Below the pieces are notes generated by a model. It did no database searches and was not told the origin of the DNA. It saw only the letters and a list, made by a program, of their open reading frames with translations. From Polyangiaceae bacterium (GTDB lineage: Bacteria > Myxococcota_A > Polyangia > Polyangiales > Polyangiaceae): a stretch of DNA of 64,000 bases. Both the position numbers and the translations under genes were made by a program. Each line of letters begins with the position of its first letter. Within the stretch, counting starts at the first letter, position 1. Positions 13,767 through 23,428 of the stretch are shown here, one piece after another. Location of the stretch: contig JAFGBI010000108.1 in the NCBI GenBank assembly GCA_016933275.1, forward strand, positions 39,369 to 103,368, given 5' to 3'.

Positions 13767-14171
13767 ATGTCAGGACTCCGTGAACGGATACCCCGAATAG
13801 CCCGGGAATGAATCACCTCGTTGGCTGGTTGCACTCCACGACAGCAAGGAGGTGATTCGACCGGCCAGTTCCTCCTCGAGACCGAGCCCGAGGCGATCCG
13901 GCCCATGCACATGGCAGCTGGTGGCGTTTGGTTCCCGCATGACGCGGCGAACGCGGTTGACGCGCCTCCCGAGCCCATGTCCGCGCCGAGCGGTGCCGAA
14001 CCTATCACACCCATCCCCAGCCCGGCACCGTACGGCGAGCGACAACCGTCCCGGTCATGCCAGACCAAGCGCCAGCGACCCCCGTTCGGCTCGTTCGATC
14101 GGGGGTCGTGCTTTGTCGTCCCCTGCGCTCGCGGTTCGGCAACTGGTCACCGCGAGCCGGAGCTATCGCTC
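13767..14171. other. Intergenic region between eno and a convergent gene
   Basis: 405 bases between the end of eno and the end of the minus-strand lipoprotein gene. Apart from the inverted repeat at 13810-13858 I see nothing I can support; open frames here have no recognisable product. Confidence 0.45.
13810..13858. repeat. Inverted repeat carrying a perfect Shine-Dalgarno and its complement
   Basis: GAATCACCTC (13810-13819) pairs perfectly with GAGGTGATTC (13849-13858), with a 29-base loop. The right arm lies in AAGGAGGTGAT (13846-13856), eleven bases complementary to the usual 3' end of 16S rRNA; the left arm has the anti-Shine-Dalgarno form. No T-run follows, so it does not look like an ordinary terminator of eno. 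No start codon with a recognisable gene lies at the right distance. Confidence 0.5.
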
Positions 14172-16787
14172 CTACCACTCGATGCGAACGGCGTGTACCC
14201 GTCCCCGATCCGCACCAACCTGCTCCCCGAAGAGCAGGTCGTCTCCCGCGAAGGCGAGCGGTACGGCCTGCCCAGAAGGGCCGCCAATTGGCGTGAGCCG
14301 CCGTGGGGTAGGGCGGCTCCTTCGCGACCATGAGAAGCCGTCGATGGCCGCGACCGTGCCCGTGTCGATACCCACGGCGACCCGGCACACGGTATCTCCA
14401 CAGCGAAGGGCGACCCCAGTCGGCGAACCTTCCGCGATTTCCACCCGAGTCGCGGGCCCGGCGAACCGACCACTCCCATCGAGCTCCGCGAGCGAGACGG
14501 CTCCGGTTCTGCCCGAGATCGAGTCGGAGGCCTCGAGCCAGGCGAGGACGAGGCCAGCTTCGGTGGCGGCGAGGGTGGGAGAAAAGGAGTGTGCCGGCGT
14601 AGCCGCGAGCCGTTGGGGCTCGCCGGCCGGAGTCACGTCGCGAGCACTCACCCGAGTGCCAAAGAGGTCGGCAACCCCAGGCGCCGCAGGGTCCCGCGCG
14701 TCCGCCCACACGACCATGACCTGTTCGCCTAGGGGTGCGAGCGCGATGCCCGACGCCGCTCCCGCCACGGTCGTCAGGGGCTGCTCGTTGCCGGCGCGTC
14801 GAAGCGTCCGGTCGAGTCTCATCACGTAGGGCTTGGCGTCCCCGTCACGTTCGTCGATCCAGCCCACCACCCAACCGTTGCCAACCCAGACCCCAGCCAC
14901 ATCACTCTTCTCTCCGGCCGTGGTCGTGAGCATCTTCTGGGTCAGCTTCTGACCGCGCCCCCCTACCGTGGTTCCGAACACCTGCGGGCGCCCCTGATCG
15001 ATCGCCGTCCAGACCAGCAGGGCTTCCTCACTGCCCTTGACCGGCGCCAGCGCTACACCGCCGAGCGAGCGGGCTCGGATGGAGATCGTGGTCGCGTTCG
15101 GCGGGTCTGCGTCGGTGCGCCCCACCTGGAGCAGCGCCCGCAACGGAGCGAAGCGCCCGTCCGGAGCGGGGGTCTTCGGCACCACCCACGGCGCCCCGGG
15201 GTCGAAGAAGGTCACCCAGGCGCCGAGCGACCCAGAAGCGAGGTCCGCCGTGGCCACGTCCGCGAGCGGAGCAGCGGTGGCGATGGTGCGCACGGCAAGA
15301 GCACGCGGCGGCACAACGGGCGGCAGCGTGGCCGCGGGGGGGAGCCAGCGGTCCGACCGAGCCTCCAGGTCCACCGCGTAGATCGGGGCCGGGGCGCCGG
15401 AGAGCGCAGCGAGCGTGAGGCACCCCTGCGCAGCGCAGGACAATCCCCAAGCCGCCTCGGCGGTTGGGTGTCCGGGCACATCCAATCGAAGCGGCTCGGC
15501 TGCGGTCACGCGAAGCCCGCGGTCGAAGGCCACGAAGAGTGGCATCGCTGCCTCGTCGCAGGCCCCGAGCTCGGCTCGCACGGCTTCCGAAGCCGCCCGG
15601 GTTCGCGGGCAGGCCGGCGCGAGGGTCAGCGCCGCGAGACCGTGCAACGTCGGCACGATCTCGGGCAGCACCGTCTCTGACGCGATCGCGAGCTCCGCAC
15701 GTTCATCCCCGAGCCGACCGCCGGCGTCGATGGGCGCAATGCGTACGACACGTCCTCGCTCGGGACGCTCGCCGAGCAGTTCCCACACCAAGTGGGCAGA
15801 CCCTCCCCCCAGCGGAGGCAGGAGACGCACGAACGCCTCCGGGCCCACGCCTGGCGTGGCACGCCCGGCCGCGCGCGAGAGATGGTTCGCTCCGTCAACG
15901 ACCGCGAGATAGACAGCGGGATCCTCCCCTCGGGTATCCGACCAAGCGAGCGCGACAGCATCCCCGATCACGGCGAGGTCGAGGTCGGGCATGGCGGTCG
16001 GGGATGGGCTCACCGGGACCGGGCGTCCCTTCGGCGCCCCATCTCCGTCCGCGATCTGCAGAGCCACCGGACCCCGCCCTCCCCCCTTGTTCGCCTCCAC
16101 GAAGCCGAGGGCAATACCCGCAGGGAGCGCGGCCGCCTGCCACGCGAGGGCGCGACGCACGAGCTCTCGGGCGGCGCTCCGCGGCACCCCGGCGGCGTCG
16201 AGCGCGCGGCTCTGGATCCGCGCGGCGCCGTCCACCGCCTCGGCCCACAGCAGCACGACCCCCTCGCCACTCGGCAGGGCATCCATCCAGAACAGGCGCG
16301 CCGCACCCTCGACGACGGTAACGGCGGCGCCCGCGATCCTTCCGGTCGCGGACACCCGCTGCAAGGCGATGTCCTCGCCACCGTCAGCGCGGCGACTCGC
16401 CAGGACCAGGTACCCCCCATCCGGGCCCGGTCTCACGGCGATGAGGCCGGCTTGATCCCTCGCGGGACCGAGCTGCCGTGCCGCACCGCTTGGCTCACCG
16501 GCACGATCGAGGGCCCGAGCGTAGAAACCACCGGCGCTCCCCGGTTCGACCCAGACGACGAGCCGCCCACCGGCGTTCGTGCCCAGAAACGGCCCGAGGG
16601 TCCCCTCTCGAAGCTCGGTGAGGGCGTGGGCGGTGAGGGCAGGACCAGACGCCTCCGCCGACTTGGCATTGCGGGCGGGGTCGATTCGCGACCGGTCCGG
16701 TGTCGGCGCCGGCGAGCGGGACAGCGCTGAGCACCCGATCGCCAGGGCAGCCACACTCACCAGAAGCACGGATGAACCCGGGCGCAC
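14172..16787 (-). CDS. Large predicted lipoprotein, beta-propeller-like
   Basis: 871 residues from a GTG start at 16787. The N-terminus (VLLVSVAALAIGCSALS) is a lipoprotein signal with lipobox AIGC and a Ser/Pro-rich spacer after it. The rest is a series of degenerate repeats of about 45-60 residues. Each has a hydrophobic strand such as GVVLLWAEA, AVALAWSDTRGEDP, ALLVWTAID, VVGWIDERDGDAKP or VMVVWADARDP, the Trp-Asp/Glu pattern seen in surface beta-propellers. No catalytic motif is visible. Similar large lipoproteins are common in myxobacteria and are of unknown function; surface attachment or recognition is a guess. It is divergent from the sensor kinase gene with only 94 bases between starts. 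Confidence 0.8.
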   Translation of the reverse strand: MRPGSSVLLVSVAALAIGCSALSRSPAPTPDRSRIDPARNAKSAEASGPALTAHALTELREGTLGPFLGTNAGGRLVVWVEPGSAGGFYARALDRAGEPSGAARQLGPARDQAGLIAVRPGPDGGYLVLASRRADGGEDIALQRVSATGRIAGAAVTVVEGAARLFWMDALPSGEGVVLLWAEAVDGAARIQSRALDAAGVPRSAARELVRRALAWQAAALPAGIALGFVEANKGGGRGPVALQIADGDGAPKGRPVPVSPSPTAMPDLDLAVIGDAVALAWSDTRGEDPAVYLAVVDGANHLSRAAGRATPGVGPEAFVRLLPPLGGGSAHLVWELLGERPERGRVVRIAPIDAGGRLGDERAELAIASETVLPEIVPTLHGLAALTLAPACPRTRAASEAVRAELGACDEAAMPLFVAFDRGLRVTAAEPLRLDVPGHPTAEAAWGLSCAAQGCLTLAALSGAPAPIYAVDLEARSDRWLPPAATLPPVVPPRALAVRTIATAAPLADVATADLASGSLGAWVTFFDPGAPWVVPKTPAPDGRFAPLRALLQVGRTDADPPNATTISIRARSLGGVALAPVKGSEEALLVWTAIDQGRPQVFGTTVGGRGQKLTQKMLTTTAGEKSDVAGVWVGNGWVVGWIDERDGDAKPYVMRLDRTLRRAGNEQPLTTVAGAASGIALAPLGEQVMVVWADARDPAAPGVADLFGTRVSARDVTPAGEPQRLAATPAHSFSPTLAATEAGLVLAWLEASDSISGRTGAVSLAELDGSGRFAGPATRVEIAEGSPTGVALRCGDTVCRVAVGIDTGTVAAIDGFSWSRRSRPTPRRLTPIGGPSGQAVPLAFAGDDLLFGEQVGADRGRVHAVRIEW

Positions 16788-16881
16788 GGCCCTTACCTAA
16801 CCGCGCCCGGTCCGGTGGCGCAACCCTCGTACCATCCCCGGCCGGTTGGACCTTGGCGTCGAGTCCCCGTACCATCGCGGG

Positions 16882-18549
16882 GTGACGCTCGCCCAGCGTT
16901 TGCTCCTCGCGATCGGGGTGTTGACGATCGCCACCACGGTATCGTTGGCACTCGGGCTCCGCGAGGCCTGGCGCAGCACCGAGGAAGCTGCCTTCCAGGC
17001 AGCGTTCCAGGTCACCGCGGGTCGGCTGCGGGGTGAGCTCGGCCGACAGGCAGCGACGTTGCCGGCCTTGGTCGAACCACTCTGCCGGCACGACCCGACC
17101 ATCGACGGCGCCCTGGTCGATCTTCGGGCCGGCGCGCTCGATCCCGGGCGGCGGCTCGCCCTCAGCCTGCGCGTCCCAGAACTGATGCGCGCGTTCTCCT
17201 TCGACGAGCTCTGGCTCGTGACCGGACGCGGCGAGGTTCTGGGGGCGGGCCACGATGAGGCGCTGACTGGAAAACGTGACCCAGAACTCGGCCGCCGAAT
17301 CGCAACGTCAGCGCCGACGCGCGCCCACCTCCGGCGGGACGGGAACGCCCCAGCGCTCGAGACTCACTGCCGAACCGAGCGTGGCACCGAAGCCGTCGGA
17401 CTCATCGCCGCCCGCCGCCTGGACTCGCTCCTCGCCGACCTCCAACCGGCAGGAGTAACGCTCTCCCTCGGGCAGCCTCGCCCCAACCAGAACGAGCTGG
17501 TCGAAAGCCTCGCAGTGCCCGAACTCGGCGGACTCATCGTGTACGCAACCCAATCTCGGGTCCCGCTCCATCGGGCGCTGCAGCGGCTCGACGCGACAAT
17601 CCTGGCCATGGGCAGCGTGACCTTCGGGGCCGCGCTGATGCTGGCGTTCCTGCTCGCCCGGGGATTGGCTCGGCCCATCGTCAAGCTGTCCGAGCAGGCA
17701 CGCGAGGTGGTGCATGGCGAACCGCGACCGGTGCAGGGGCGGGGGGGGCGAGAGCTCCGCGAGCTTGCCTCCTCGTTCAACCAAGCGATCGCCGACCTGG
17801 TGGCCCTGCGCAAACGCCTGGCCGCCACCGAGCGCATCGCAGCGCGACGCGAGATCGCCCGCCGCGTCGCGCACGAGATAAAAAACCCCCTCGCTCCGAT
17901 CCGCACGGCCGTGGAGACACTGCGCCGGCTTCGTGCGCGTGACGACCCGGCCTTTGACGAGTACTTCGACGAGGCCACCCGGACCGTGCTCGACGAAGTA
18001 ACGAGGATCAGCAACATCGTCAGCGAGTTTACCCGTTTCGCTCGGCTGCCACCCCCGAATCCGGCGCCCATCGATCTTGCGGCGACGGTGCGCCAGGTGG
18101 TGGGGCTGCACACCACCGAGGGCGTGCCGATCACACTCACCACCGAGACCGTGCCAGTTGTCACCGCCGACCGCGATCAGGTGGTACAGGTCACCACGAA
18201 CCTCGTCCAGAACGCGCTCGAAGCGTGCCGGAGCCAACCCAACGCCAGGGTGGAGGTCGAGCTCCGACCATTCGATGCGGAGCGGGTCGCCCTGCGGGTG
18301 CGAGACAACGGACCGGGCGTGGCCCCCGAAATGCTCGACCGCCTCTTCGAGCCCTACGCGACCACGAAGACCACGGGGACCGGCCTTGGCCTCGCCATCG
18401 TCCAGCGGATCGTGGTCGAGCACGGTGGCGAAATCTCGTACCGGGGGCGACCGGCGGGTGGGGCCGAGTTCGAGGTCATGCTTCCGATCGCCGGCCCGAC
18501 GCTACTACCCGAGGCGCCCAACCCATCCAGCGCCGAACCCCGCGGATGA
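16882..18549 (+). CDS. Sensor histidine kinase, NtrY-like
   Basis: About 555 residues. There are two membrane segments: LLLAIGVLTIATTVSLALGL at the start and VTFGAALMLAFLLARGLA near 260. A sensor region of about 200 residues lies between them, and a HAMP linker follows (RPIVKLSEQAREVV). The kinase core is complete: H-box ARRVAHEIKNPLAPIRTAVE, N-box TNLVQNALEACRS, G1 VRDNGPGVAPEML and G2 TTGTGLGLAIVQRI. The HEIKNPLAPI form is typical of the NtrY/NtrB group. GTG 16882 is used because the TTG 36 bases upstream adds a charged leader before the first membrane helix. No response regulator lies beside it, so it is an orphan kinase here. Confidence 0.9.
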   Translation: MTLAQRLLLAIGVLTIATTVSLALGLREAWRSTEEAAFQAAFQVTAGRLRGELGRQAATLPALVEPLCRHDPTIDGALVDLRAGALDPGRRLALSLRVPELMRAFSFDELWLVTGRGEVLGAGHDEALTGKRDPELGRRIATSAPTRAHLRRDGNAPALETHCRTERGTEAVGLIAARRLDSLLADLQPAGVTLSLGQPRPNQNELVESLAVPELGGLIVYATQSRVPLHRALQRLDATILAMGSVTFGAALMLAFLLARGLARPIVKLSEQAREVVHGEPRPVQGRGGRELRELASSFNQAIADLVALRKRLAATERIAARREIARRVAHEIKNPLAPIRTAVETLRRLRARDDPAFDEYFDEATRTVLDEVTRISNIVSEFTRFARLPPPNPAPIDLAATVRQVVGLHTTEGVPITLTTETVPVVTADRDQVVQVTTNLVQNALEACRSQPNARVEVELRPFDAERVALRVRDNGPGVAPEMLDRLFEPYATTKTTGTGLGLAIVQRIVVEHGGEISYRGRPAGGAEFEVMLPIAGPTLLPEAPNPSSAEPRG

Positions 18550-18942
18550 TCCACAGGGACGGGCCGCGCTGCGGCCCCTCCCCGCTCGCTCCCGAGTGGG
18601 CACACCAGCCCGGGTCCTTCCCGCCGAGTTCTGGCAGCCGGACCCCAGGGTCGGCCACCGGGCTACGGGGCCGGATACTTGGAGGACGGGGGCAGCCGAC
18701 CCGATCCGGGAACCCCGCAATCCCCGAACGGAACGGGGTGGGGATCGAACGGGCGCTCGCAGCGCGGTCGGATCGCGGAAGCTTCGGCCAAGCGGTTCGA
18801 CCTCGACGAGGGGTGGGCAGTGCGCGGTGGGCGAGCGGCGTCTCCTGGCGAGATCGCGCGATGCGCCTTGTTACCGAAGCCCTCCCCCCATAGTCTTTCC
18901 GAGGGATTCCGGCGGGCTGACGCCGAGGCGCGAAAGGTCACC
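18550..18942. other. Intergenic region before the chemoreceptor gene
   Basis: 393 bases. A perfect 7-bp hairpin, GGGCCGC (18561-18567) with GCGGCCC (18571-18577) and a 3-base loop, lies 11 bases after the kinase stop. It has no T-run but could still act in termination or message stability. The remainder is open in the chemoreceptor frame from 18679, but that extension is Arg/Gly-rich and precedes a good internal start, so I treat it as leader sequence. Confidence 0.45.
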
Positions 18943-20619
18943 ATGAACTCACTCGGTCAACGGCAGTACCTCGGGTTGGGGCTCGTCGCAGTGGGCGCAT
19001 TGCTGGTCTATCTCTTGGCCGCGGGGAACCAGGATTCGCTACTGACGGCACTGACGGCGCTGGTTGCGGGGATCGCTGGCTTCTTCGTCGCCCTGCCGAG
19101 CAACACCATTCAGGATGAGGACCTGAGAACCGTGCGGAATGCGGTTCGCCGGACGTCGGATGGCAAGCGCGCGGAGCCCCCGACCAACGCCCGCCCCGCG
19201 CTGCGAGCCGTGTTCGAAGAGCTGGAGAACCTCCGCGATTCGCTGGCGGAGACGCGCGACCACATGACCAACCAGACGTCGGAGCTCGCTCGACTCCAGA
19301 AGACCGCGGCGCACGAGCGCGAAGACCGTGAGAGCCGCCTGACGACCGCCAGCCAGGAGCTGGCGGAAGTGATCCGGCAGCTCACTGAAGGCGTTGCCTC
19401 GCAGATGAACGCCAGCGACGAGGCGGCTCGCTACGTGGAGGAGATGACGAATAGCCTCCGCGACGTTGCCCAAAACACCGAGGTATTGGCGGAGAGCGCC
19501 GAGGAGTCGAGCTCGTCGATCCTGGAGATGACGGCGACCACCGAGGAGGTGGCGGACAACATCGGGGAGCTCGGCGCGAGTGTCCGCGAGACGGTGGCGT
19601 CGATCGAAGAAATGGCCTTCTCGATCAAGGAGGTAGCCAAAAACGTCGACGCGCTGTCGCTCACCGCCGAGGAGACGAGCTCCAGCATGAACGAGATGGA
19701 CGTCTCCATCGACCAGGTCCAATCGAACGCCAACGAGACCGCTCGCCTCAGCGAGGAGGTAGCCCAGGACGCGGAGCGTGGTGCCGAGTCGATCCTCAAG
19801 ACGATCGGCGAGATCTACCGGATCAAAGAGACCACGCAGGAAGCGGTCGCGGTGATCAGCAACCTCGGCTCTCGCATCGACGCCATCGGGCAGATCCTGA
19901 ACGTCATCGACGAGGTCGCCGAGCAGACCAACCTCCTCGCCCTCAACGCCGCGATCATCGCCGCGCAGGCCGGTGAACATGGCAAGGGGTTCGCGGTCGT
20001 TGCCGACGAGATCAAGGACCTCGCGGAGCGCGCCGGAGTGAGCACGAAGGAGATCGCCGAGCTCATCAAGACCATCCAGGCCGAGAGCCGCAACGCGATC
20101 GTAGCGGTCGAGCGGGGCGCGCAGAACGTGGACCGTGGCGTCGAGGTGTCGAACGAGGCGGAACGAGCCCTGAAGAAGATCCTCGAGAGCTCACAGAAGA
20201 GCACCAACATGGTGCGAGCAATCGCGCGCGCAACGGTCGAGCAGGCCAAGGGAAGCCGTCAGGTAACGGACGCAATCGGACGCATCGCAGAAACCGTGCA
20301 GCAGATCGCCGCCGCGACCGCGCAGCAGGCGCGCGGCTCGGAACTCATCATGAAGAGTGGCGAGAAGATGCGGGCTATCTCGCAACAGGTGGAGCGGTCG
20401 AGCGCCGAGCAGGCGCGCGGCGGCAAGCAGATCACCGGCGCGATCGAGTCTATCAATGGGATGGTGAGCCAGCTCAACGCCTCCCACCGTTCGCACGCGC
20501 GCGGCACCGAGCAAGCGAGTTCCTCCGCGAAGCGTCTCGAAGAGGGCGCCCGCCGACTCGACCGCCTCCTGCGCGACCTCGTCACGGCCTCCGAGCGACT
20601 GCGCAAGGCCTCGGTCTGA
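18943..20619 (+). CDS. Methyl-accepting chemotaxis protein without a periplasmic domain
   Basis: 558 residues. Two adjacent membrane helices ([20 protein letters not shown] and [20 protein letters not shown]) are joined by a few residues, so there is no periplasmic sensor. A long helical cytoplasmic region follows, with the signalling hairpin around 320-370: [14 protein letters not shown], then [20 protein letters not shown]. At the tip, positions 339 and 342 are Ile and Gln where the family has Glu and Arg (usual form NAAIEAARAGE). The C-terminal half has repeated [16 protein letters not shown] and [16 protein letters not shown] heptads. The start ATG 18943 has AAAGG seven bases upstream. 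No che genes are nearby. It may sense cytoplasmic or membrane state. Confidence 0.88.
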   Translation: MNSLGQRQYLGLGLVAVGALLVYLLAAGNQDSLLTALTALVAGIAGFFVALPSNTIQDEDLRTVRNAVRRTSDGKRAEPPTNARPALRAVFEELENLRDSLAETRDHMTNQTSELARLQKTAAHEREDRESRLTTASQELAEVIRQLTEGVASQMNASDEAARYVEEMTNSLRDVAQNTEVLAESAEESSSSILEMTATTEEVADNIGELGASVRETVASIEEMAFSIKEVAKNVDALSLTAEETSSSMNEMDVSIDQVQSNANETARLSEEVAQDAERGAESILKTIGEIYRIKETTQEAVAVISNLGSRIDAIGQILNVIDEVAEQTNLLALNAAIIAAQAGEHGKGFAVVADEIKDLAERAGVSTKEIAELIKTIQAESRNAIVAVERGAQNVDRGVEVSNEAERALKKILESSQKSTNMVRAIARATVEQAKGSRQVTDAIGRIAETVQQIAAATAQQARGSELIMKSGEKMRAISQQVERSSAEQARGGKQITGAIESINGMVSQLNASHRSHARGTEQASSSAKRLEEGARRLDRLLRDLVTASERLRKASV

Positions 20620-20634
20620 GTCCGCATCCGCCGG

Positions 20635-22233
20635 TCACCGCGCCTCGCCGAGGCCGCAGCGCGCGCTCCCGGGCGTGGTGACCACCACATCGTAGTCGCC
20701 GACATCGAGATCGAGACGTGCGGTCACCGCGCCAGCAAACGCGCCGTCGTGACCGGTCGGCAGCGAGCCGAGGGGGACGGGCTCCATTCCCTCTCGGTGG
20801 AGCATCACGTCGACCCGCGCGCCAGCACATGGCCGGCCCGCCTGCTCCACCCTTCCCCTGAGGCGGAGGGGCTCGCCGCGGCGGATGGTTTGGTCGAGGA
20901 TCTCCAGGGTCATCGTCGAAGCATCGAACGGCAGGGTGGCGCGCGAAGCAGAGCTTCCGGGGCTGGGGTCGTGCACCAGCGAATGACCCAACGCCAGCCG
21001 AGCGGCGTCCACCCCCGGCCCTGGGCCCTTCAGCCCCAGATCCTCCCGAGCCCGCCGTGCGAGCTCGAACCCGCTCTCCGCACCGTTCGGCCACGGCTGG
21101 GGATCGGCCGGCGGCACGTGCTGAAACCCAGTCGTCCGAGGGTCGAGATCGAGGTGGCCCGCGGCGCCCCCCAGGTCGACGCGGTGCCAAGTTCGTCCGT
21201 CGGAGACCTCGACCCAGGCGTGCGCCTCGTTGCGCACGAAGCGCACCGGGATGCCGAGGTGAAGGGCAGTGATCACGAAGGCGTAGGCGCGATGACGACA
21301 CACGCCCTTCCTCGACGTCGCGAGCTCCTCGTAGAGGCCCACCGGGTCGGTCGCCTCGGGCATATCCGTGGACGGGGCGAAGCCGCGAAAATAGCCGACT
21401 AGTGCCGCAACCGCCTCACGCAAGCGCAGCGTTCGACTCACGCCGATCCGTTGCAGCGTGCGGCTCGCGGCCTCGGCGGCCGCAGCGGGCAATGGCGGGG
21501 GGGAGGGGAGCACGTCGAACGCAATGTCGGGGAATGGACTGCCGAAAACCGCGCGCGAGATGGCAAGTTGAAGCGTCAGGCGAATGCGACGCCCCTCCGA
21601 AGCGCGTACGAACCAATTGTCCGCACCGTCATGGAGGAGCACCAGCTTCGTCTCGGGAAAGGTTTGGAGGGCCAACGCGCGCGTCCCCGGGCCGACGCTG
21701 GGAATGCGCACCGCCTTCCCCTCGACGAGATCGATGACGAGGTCAGCATAGAACTGGTCGTCCCCTGGCTGCGGCGACCCGCCGACTTCGAGGGGGCGCA
21801 GCTTCGGATCGGCAACCGACAGCGCAAGCTGGCGATCGACGGCGTCGTAGGCGAAGGCACGCTTGAACGGGGTTACCGACGGGTTGAAGGGGTCGTCGTA
21901 CTCGACGTTGCTCGGGCGGGAGGTGTTGCGATCGATGCGATACTCGGCGCTGGTGCCGTGAGCCTCCGAGCGGCCCCCGTAGACGTGGTCGGGCGCGAGC
22001 GGGCTCCGGCTCGGATCGGGAGCCGGGATCACCCCGCTCGGCGTGTCGATGGCAGCAGGCAGACGCCCATCGGCGGTCGTCGCCCCGAAACTGAGGTCCT
22101 CGGCGTCGTCGCGAGGAAAGTACTCGTGAAGCACCGGGGCATCAGCAACCGCAGGTCCCGTGAGGAGCGCAGCCGCGACCAAGACCGAGAACGGACGAAA
22201 GAACCGCGGCCGAAGGGTCGGCGCCCTCTTCAT
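20635..22233 (-). CDS. Secreted transglutaminase-like protein
   Basis: 532 residues from ATG 22233; an ATG at 22266 would add 11 residues before the signal peptide. The N-terminus (FFRPFSVLVAAALLTGPAVADA) is a Sec signal with cleavage after AVA-DA. A transglutaminase-like core lies in the middle: SRKGVCRHRAYAFVITALHL holds the catalytic Cys, NEAHAWVEV the His, and HRVDLGGAAGHLDLDP an Asp. These folds can be cysteine proteases or cross-linkers. The C-terminal ~110 residues look like an Ig/Big-type beta domain (LRLRGRVEQAGRPCAGARVD). The N-terminal 200 residues are unassigned. It is divergent from the pyrophosphorylase gene. Confidence 0.8.
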   Translation of the reverse strand: MKRAPTLRPRFFRPFSVLVAAALLTGPAVADAPVLHEYFPRDDAEDLSFGATTADGRLPAAIDTPSGVIPAPDPSRSPLAPDHVYGGRSEAHGTSAEYRIDRNTSRPSNVEYDDPFNPSVTPFKRAFAYDAVDRQLALSVADPKLRPLEVGGSPQPGDDQFYADLVIDLVEGKAVRIPSVGPGTRALALQTFPETKLVLLHDGADNWFVRASEGRRIRLTLQLAISRAVFGSPFPDIAFDVLPSPPPLPAAAAEAASRTLQRIGVSRTLRLREAVAALVGYFRGFAPSTDMPEATDPVGLYEELATSRKGVCRHRAYAFVITALHLGIPVRFVRNEAHAWVEVSDGRTWHRVDLGGAAGHLDLDPRTTGFQHVPPADPQPWPNGAESGFELARRAREDLGLKGPGPGVDAARLALGHSLVHDPSPGSSASRATLPFDASTMTLEILDQTIRRGEPLRLRGRVEQAGRPCAGARVDVMLHREGMEPVPLGSLPTGHDGAFAGAVTARLDLDVGDYDVVVTTPGSARCGLGEAR

Positions 22234-22303
22234 CGGGGTGGAGGCTACCACGCCCCGGCGACTCATGGTCCTTCCGGGGACAATCCGCTAAGGTTTGGGC
22301 CCG

Positions 22304-23428
22304 ATGGACCTCCAAGATCAACTGGACCGGTTGCCCGAGGACGTCGCTGACGAGCTGTCGCGCTACCACTTCGACCGCCCACGTTTCGAGCGCCTTGCCG
22401 CAAGACTTCGCGCAAGCGAGCCGACCGACAACCGCGTCCGCGGGGCGGTCACCGCGCCGACGGCGGGTGACGTGCGTTTCTTGCCGGAGGCGGGTTCTCC
22501 TGACTACGCGCGTTGCGAGGCCCGTGGGCTCGAGGCACTGGCTCGGGGCGAGGTAGCCCTCATCGTCCTCGCTGGCGGGATGGCGACGCGGATGGGCGGT
22601 GTGGTCAAGGGTCTGGTCGAGGCCCTCCCCGGCCGCACTTTCCTCGACCAACGCCTCGCTGAGGTGGACGCGATGACCCGACGGACGGGTCGTCCCCTGC
22701 CGCTGTGGTTGATGACCAGCTCCGCAACCGATGCGGACCTGCGGAGGACGCTCGGGGCGCGACTCGACGGGGAGCGCGTGGCGACCTTCCCACAGCAGCT
22801 CTCTCTCCGTTTGCGGCCGGACGGGAAGCTCTTCCTCGACGCCCGCGGCCGGCCGAGCCTCCACGCACCGGGCCATGGGGACCTCGTGGACGCGCTGCGG
22901 GAGAGCGGACTTCTGAGGAGGTTCGTCGCGCAAGGCGGCAGGGTGGTCATGGTCACCAACATCGACAACCTGGGGGCGACGGTCGATGCGGCCATCGTCG
23001 GGTTCCACCTCGAGCACGGATCTCCCGTCACTTGCGAGGTCGTGGACAAGGTCGGCTCGGATCGTGGCGGAATCCCCGTCCGCGTCGACGGTCGGCGAGT
23101 GATCCTCGAGGAGTTTCGGCTCCCGGCGGGCTTCGATCCGGCCGAGGTGCGGGTCTTCAATACCAACACGTTCCTGTTCGACGCTCGAGCCCTCGCTGCA
23201 CTCGACCTGGAGTGGACCTTCTTCTTCGTGACCAAGGACGTGGAAGGCATTCCCGCGGTGCAGTTCGAGCGCCTGATCGGCGAGGTCACGAGCCAGCTCG
23301 ACACCGTGTTTCTTCACGTTCCCCGGCATGGAGTGGAATCCCGTTTCCTCCCGGCGAAGGACCCCAATGAGCTCGCGGCGCGACAGTCCGAGATCGCCGC
23401 CGTCGCGCACGCACGAGGTATCCTATGA
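22304..23428 (+). CDS. UTP--glucose-1-phosphate uridylyltransferase family protein
   Basis: 374 residues of the UDPGP (eukaryotic-type UDP-sugar/UDP-HexNAc pyrophosphorylase) family. The nucleotide-binding loop is VLAGGMATRMGGVVKGLVEA, followed by MTSSATDADLRRTL; GHGDLVDAL is the family's GHG motif, and VTNIDNLGATVDAAI the sugar-binding DN loop. It would make a UDP-sugar from UTP and a sugar-1-phosphate; which sugar cannot be told. ATG 22304 was chosen, with AAGG ten bases upstream, over the TTG nine bases earlier. Its stop overlaps the ATG of the SppA-like gene (ATGA), so the two are translationally coupled although their functions look unrelated. Confidence 0.9.
   Translation: MDLQDQLDRLPEDVADELSRYHFDRPRFERLAARLRASEPTDNRVRGAVTAPTAGDVRFLPEAGSPDYARCEARGLEALARGEVALIVLAGGMATRMGGVVKGLVEALPGRTFLDQRLAEVDAMTRRTGRPLPLWLMTSSATDADLRRTLGARLDGERVATFPQQLSLRLRPDGKLFLDARGRPSLHAPGHGDLVDALRESGLLRRFVAQGGRVVMVTNIDNLGATVDAAIVGFHLEHGSPVTCEVVDKVGSDRGGIPVRVDGRRVILEEFRLPAGFDPAEVRVFNTNTFLFDARALAALDLEWTFFFVTKDVEGIPAVQFERLIGEVTSQLDTVFLHVPRHGVESRFLPAKDPNELAARQSEIAAVAHARGIL

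Noticed and set aside
15792..16730. Long plus frames opposite the 871-residue lipoprotein
   Set aside because: Antisense to a gene with a clear lipoprotein signal; composition is Arg/Gly/Pro and no domain is visible.
16846..16881. TTG start for the sensor kinase at 16846
   Set aside because: The added 12 residues are polar and lie before the first membrane helix; GTG 16882 is more likely.
22142..23410. 422-residue minus frame opposite the pyrophosphorylase gene
   Set aside because: The plus-strand gene has complete UDPGP motifs; the minus frame has none.
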